Assembly: GCA_001724265.1 (NCBI GenBank)
Contig: MEDY01000704.1
Coordinates: 1-43,239 of the forward strand
Source: Rhizaria sp. SCN 62-66
Taxonomy: Eukaryota > Rhizaria, unplaced
DNA: 43,239 nt
Direction of reading: 5' to 3'
The notes beneath the pieces are model-generated. The model did not search any database. It had not been told where the DNA came from and was given only the letters and a program-made list of their open reading frames with translations. Made by a program: the position numbers and the translations under genes. Shown here one piece after another: positions 40,001-43,239 of the stretch (position 1 is the first letter of the stretch; every line of letters starts with the position of its first letter).

Positions 40001-40262
40001 GGGCACGGATGATGATGAGAGTGGCAGTGATGGGGATGACCTCAGCGAGCTCCGCACTGTTGGCAGTGGGCGTCGCGTCGGCGGCAGCGGCAGTGACAGC
40101 AGCGAGAGCGATAGTGATGCTGAGGTTGCGCCCAAGAACAAGCGCTCGCGCGCTGCGCCGGCTGCCAAGAAGGGCAAGAAGGCTGTCAGCAGCGATGACG
40201 ATGACAGCGACAGCGACACTGGCAGTGGCATGGAGATCAACCTGAACGAGGATAGTGATTGA
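37009..40262 (+). CDS. DDX10: DDX10/Dbp4-type DEAD-box RNA helicase, three exons
   Basis: ATP-dependent RNA helicase of the DDX10/Dbp4 (Hca4) family, which acts in the nucleolus in early 18S rRNA processing and U14 snoRNA release. Proposed exons are 37009-37019, 37193-38408 and 38550-40262, giving 979 residues beginning MSSSTEKP. Motifs: Walker A ARTGSGKT 154-161, SPTRELA, TPGRLL, DEAD 264-267, SAT 297-299, TARGLDF 420-426 and HRVGRTAR 446-453. IIGGKD-type, HMDET and FVSYIRQV segments are DDX10-specific. The C-terminal half is charged, with Lys-rich coiled coil and Asp/Glu/Ser tracts, ending EINLNEDSD before TGA. An ATG at 37233 (MTKHERRK) would be a fallback start if the first intron is wrong. 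Intron 2 is required, because reading through it gives a stop 17 codons past the splice site and breaks the second RecA-like domain. Confidence 0.93.
37020..37192 (+). other. Predicted intron 1 of DDX10
   Basis: The donor GTACGT follows ATGTCTTCTAG, and the acceptor TTTACTTGCAG precedes CACTGAG. Splicing joins AG to C to make Ser and leads in frame into STEKPIVVGASKARMTKH. The intron is pyrimidine-rich and 173 nt long. The donor is very like that of intron 2 (GTACGA). Confidence 0.7.
38409..38549 (+). other. Intron 2 of DDX10
   Basis: A 141-nt phase-0 intron, CAG/GTACGA to CAACAG/GAG, with a T-rich tract before the acceptor. Removing it joins FTEFCNQ to ERAVLFATDVTARGLDF exactly as the helicase family requires. 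Confidence 0.95.
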
Positions 40263-40877
40263 ACAACACACGACGCAAAAGAAAGATATATTTTAACAAA
40301 CCCAAACTAACTTTTATTTCAGTACCGTACATAGAACAATACAAACCTCCTTTTATCGTGTTCTTAGCTTGTATTGAATTGTGTGTGTGACACTGTGACG
40401 ATGGGTCAAGTGAGTTACTGCGTTGCGCACAGCAACATACTCGTAAAATGGCATGAAAAACAGCTGACACAAAGCTGGTCAATGTGTAGCAACACACCTT
40501 TCCTCACGCTAGGTAACGTGAGCTTTATGCAACCCCCCACGCTGCAGAAGAAGTAACTACACAAACAGCTCTGTCTGGATGTAAACAGCGTAGCGCTCTG
40601 AGTGCAACACACTTGATCCTTACTCAGCGGTAAGCACAAAGCGGACAGTGGAGCAAAAGTTGAACGTTCAAATAACCTAGACATGCGGATGATCTGACTT
40701 GCGCGCGTGTCAGGGAGGCTAAGAGAGTACGAAGTGAGTCAGCGAAGACCAATAACTAAGGCAGTGCGCGCCGGAACAAAAAGCTAAATGGACAAGCTAC
40801 CCAAAGCAAGCGATCCACACGTTGCGCGTTGTGCGGGCATGTGCGGACGGGGCAAGGGAGGCCGAAACCAAAAAAAA
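40263..40877. other. DDX10 3' flank, no further gene seen
   Basis: The stretch contains the DDX10 3' untranslated region and then spacer leading into a tRNA cluster on the other strand. Short frames here have no recognisable content. Confidence 0.5.
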
Positions 40878-40950
40878 TTCCCACTACGGGACTTGAACCC
40901 GTGTCTCAGCAGTGAGAGTGCCGTATACTAACCACCTATACTAAATGGGA
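40878..40950 (-). tRNA. tRNA-Glu (anticodon CTC)
   Basis: A 73-nt cloverleaf. The acceptor stem TCCCATT pairs with AGTGGGA, discriminator A. The anticodon loop CTCTCAC gives CTC at 40914-40916. The T arm ACGGG-TTCAAGT-CCCGT is canonical. The TCCCAT acceptor start is typical of eukaryotic tRNA-Glu. A minus-strand T run follows the 3' end. Confidence 0.95.
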
Positions 40951-41021
40951 TGTTTGTTGTACACGAGCTCGCTGAAGCTTGTTACTGGATAATATAAGGT
41001 CAAAGAGGAGCAAAAAAAAGG

Positions 41022-41093
41022 TGCGCTATCCGTGAATCGAACACGGCTCTAATCGTTGGCAACGATCAATCATAACCACTAGACCAATAGCGC
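41022..41093 (-). tRNA. tRNA-Gly (anticodon GCC)
   Basis: A 72-nt cloverleaf. The acceptor stem GCGCTAT pairs with ATAGCGC, discriminator A. The anticodon stem GATCG/CGATT encloses TTGCCAA, with GCC at 41058-41060. The T arm CCGTG-TTCGATT-CACGG is intact. A minus-strand T run lies just past the 3' end. It is 71 bp from tRNA-Glu on the same strand. Confidence 0.95.
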
Positions 41094-41708
41094 AAATCGG
41101 ATCTACTCGATTTGATGACTAAAGGAACAAAATTTTAGTTACATAAACTATAGATTTAACTTTAATTTCACCAGATATATCTTTATAGATTTTGCCCTTA
41201 TTAACAATTCGACAATGAAATAAAAAGTGTCCGCAGTTTCTTTGTTTTCAAGTCATGATACCTTGTCAAATCAAGAGACCCGATGATGTCTAATATATTA
41301 ATTATAACCAGCGAGTGATCGATGAGTGAACGTTGTGACGGCACGTTCAACCATCAAAAGCAACTTGGCGACTGCAAGAACATATGTCACATTAAAGCCA
41401 CCCGTCTACTATTATAGTAGTAGTGTTCCGCGGACAGACAATCACAACAACAATGCATGCATTGCATTCTCGCACCACTTGTACTAGTACTAGTACTAGT
41501 ACTAAAAGTACTAGTCGAACATTGTCACCCATCACTGTTGTGAAGAATTCAGTGCTGTCTATTTGCTAACGCGCTGCTGACGCAAAGCGGTAGCGCTTAG
41601 AGGTAAGAGGTGGGTGCCGAGCAAAAAGAAGGATTCTAGGACCCGGAGAAGCGTTGCAGCGCGCGGGCGGGGGTGATTGCATGAGTCAGCAAAAATACAA
41701 AAAAGAAG
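41094..41708. other. Spacer with a hexanucleotide array, no gene seen
   Basis: AT-rich spacer between tRNA-Gly and tRNA-Leu. The only structured feature is the TAGTAC array listed separately. Confidence 0.5.
41481..41516. repeat. TAGTAC hexanucleotide array
   Basis: About four head-to-tail TAGTAC units (41481-41504), then a short break and another ACTAG. The motif is the same as in the patches at 21.4-21.7 kb. Confidence 0.85.
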
Positions 41709-41789
41709 TGTGCTAGACGGGGATCGAACCCGCGCGTCCGGAGACACTACGGCCTTAACGTAGCACATTAACCACTTTGTTACCAGCAC
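41709..41789 (-). tRNA. tRNA-Leu (anticodon AAG)
   Basis: An 81-nt class II tRNA. The acceptor stem GTGCTGG pairs with CTAGCAC, discriminator A. The anticodon stem CTACG/CGTAG encloses TTAAGGC, giving AAG at 41754-41756 (read as IAG). A long variable arm, TGTCTCCGGACGC, is typical of leucine tRNAs. The T arm GCGGG-TTCGATC-CCCGT is canonical. A minus-strand T-rich stretch follows. Confidence 0.94.
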
Positions 41790-42940
41790 AGACAAGTTAA
41801 GCTGCGTCGTAAATATCTCACGAAACAGACGTTTTTCTTGACAACTGGCCTGATTTTAGGTTATAAGTACCATTATTTTTATAAACTTTCAGTTGATATA
41901 TCTCGCCCAATAGTTCGTTATCAGATCTATTTCTGATAAAATATTATACAGTTACAAATATTCTATTTTATACTAATATGAGAAGCTCATATTTTAAGGA
42001 AAAGACGTTTTAATGTGCGCTAGTAAAAACGGAGCCTTCGTCGTAGTACAAGTTGTTTTGATACTCTTATAATTGATACAAACGTATGAGGAAATAGCTT
42101 ATAACGCCGAGTTTATGGCTGAATTAAATTTAAAGCGCGCTCAATGAGAAGTTGTCTTGGTCCAACACGGTTTTGTCGTGCTTTTTAGGGCAAAAAACTT
42201 GTCACATCAGGTCACTAAAATATGAACTTTTGTTGCATATCCTCGGAGTATATGCTGTTTATCAACAATCAAATATAAAAACTTGATAAACAAAGCTACA
42301 CGTATATTATACTACGTTTTTTTTATTGAAAGACTACGAAAATAGCTGATTTTAACTTAAAACAGTTCGCGATTTTGATGATGCGTTGGGCTGTAGGCGA
42401 ATCAAGAGGGCGCGCGATATGCCAGGACCAGAGCAAGTTGTCACACACACGACATCACGCGCCGCTGTTCCGACATATTTACAGGAGCGCAGCTTTATGA
42501 ACACGCATGAGGCTAAGACGTGAACGATTGATTCTCTGATACACTAGGGTGAGCACTACAGCACACGACAAACTGCGTGATGCGTTCGAGAGACTGCGGG
42601 ACGTAACTGCAAAGTGCCAACAACATAGAAGCAGGTTCTGACTGACTTTGAGTATTATATAAGCTCGAACTTAACGACAACAGCATCCGAGACACTGTTA
42701 CTGCGCGTCACTTGTTGCTGCTGCGGTCACGATCAGAGGCGAGGGCAGAGTGCCCAGCAGATCGGGAGCAGTGCGCGGGCGACTTCGTCAGTGACGGTGT
42801 CGAGGAAAGGCGCTGCGCTCAATGCGGTACCCAGTGGGGCGAGGGGAGTTGCATAGCGGCGTGCAGGCGCGGGACATGGGGCTGACGAAGGAGGCTTCGA
42901 ACGACAACAGCAACGACACGTGATAGTCTGTACTAGTACA
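41790..42940. other. AT-rich spacer, no gene seen
   Basis: Frequent stops in all frames and no tRNA-like or other structured RNA recognised. The part after about 42700 is GC-richer but has no recognisable product. Confidence 0.5.
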
Positions 42941-43239
42941 TCTCGCGCGTAACACTCTTTTCTGTGAAAACAACAATAACAATTTATAATATCAGAGACA
43001 CAGTATATAATTCGAATTATATACTTGGTTCTTATTGTTTTCATAGAAATTGAGAGTCTGTGTTCACAGGAAAACGAAGTGTGTATACACAAGAAATGCC
43101 ACCTTTAAATCGCGGCCGGCAAAAGCTGTCGACTGGAATTTGTTACGCACGAAATTTTACATAAAGGGACTCTCTCACAGGAAATCCACAGAGAAACGGC
43201 ACCCAACGACCTCCTAAGCTCCCTTTATCAGGGTGGTGT
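42941..43239. mobile_element. Foldback/MITE-like elements, copy 3 and start of copy 4
   Basis: 42957-43066 repeats the interior of copy 2, with the palindrome ATAATTCGAATTAT at 43007-43020, and ends at a CACCTTTAAATCGCGGCCGG edge like copy 2. Its left side is rearranged: an arm end, CGCGCGTAACAC, abuts the core directly. From about 43141 a new left arm begins (GTTACGCACGAAATTTTACAT). 43158-43239 is a near-identical inverted copy of 17928-18000, so another element runs past the window end at GGTGGTGT. Confidence 0.75.

Noticed and set aside
38511-40271. A 586-codon minus-strand frame opposite DDX10 exon 3
   Set aside because: Antisense of conserved helicase sequence, and it also crosses intron 2. 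No recognisable motif.

Overview
The window is nuclear DNA from a eukaryote, most likely a free-living unicellular protist. The evidence is a nucleoporin gene, a nucleolar DEAD-box helicase gene with two GT-AG introns, tRNA-Tyr genes with an anticodon-loop intron, tRNAs without encoded CCA, and oligo-T stops after the tRNA genes. TAA and TGA both act as stops, so the standard code fits. A cobalamin-independent methionine synthase argues against an animal. I cannot name the species. The gene blocks are GC-rich and very rich in alanine codons, while the spacers are AT-rich.

Left block (1-16177, minus strand): one reading frame stays open for 5392 codons from an N-terminal signal peptide to the left edge of the window, where it is cut with no stop. 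It encodes a giant secreted or cell-surface protein. It has a Cys-rich N-terminal domain, tandem beta-rich modules of about 130 residues that each carry a cysteine pair, and a central part that looks like beta-propeller blades. It is easy to miss because it has no stop codon inside the window.

Middle island (16178-23661): AT-rich accessory DNA with no intact protein gene that I can support. It holds a 36-nt C tract, two tRNA-Ala genes, three identical intron-containing tRNA-Tyr genes, two foldback (MITE-like) elements, a decayed DDE transposase, ACTAGT/GTACTAGTAC-rich patches and two possible gene relics.

Right gene block (23662-40262): metE (minus), an inflated NUP205/Nup192 gene (minus) and a DDX10/Dbp4 helicase gene (plus). 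NUP205 and DDX10 are divergent and share a 0.66-kb upstream region. NUP205 carries an FG-motif insert that is unusual for this scaffold nucleoporin. DDX10 appears to start in an 11-nt micro-exon.

Right end (40263-43239): tRNA-Glu, tRNA-Gly and tRNA-Leu, another hexanucleotide array, and more copies of the foldback family, one running off the end of the window. The genes are housekeeping functions (methionine synthesis, nuclear pore, ribosome biogenesis, translation) plus the giant surface protein. Nothing suggests an operon or a shared pathway.
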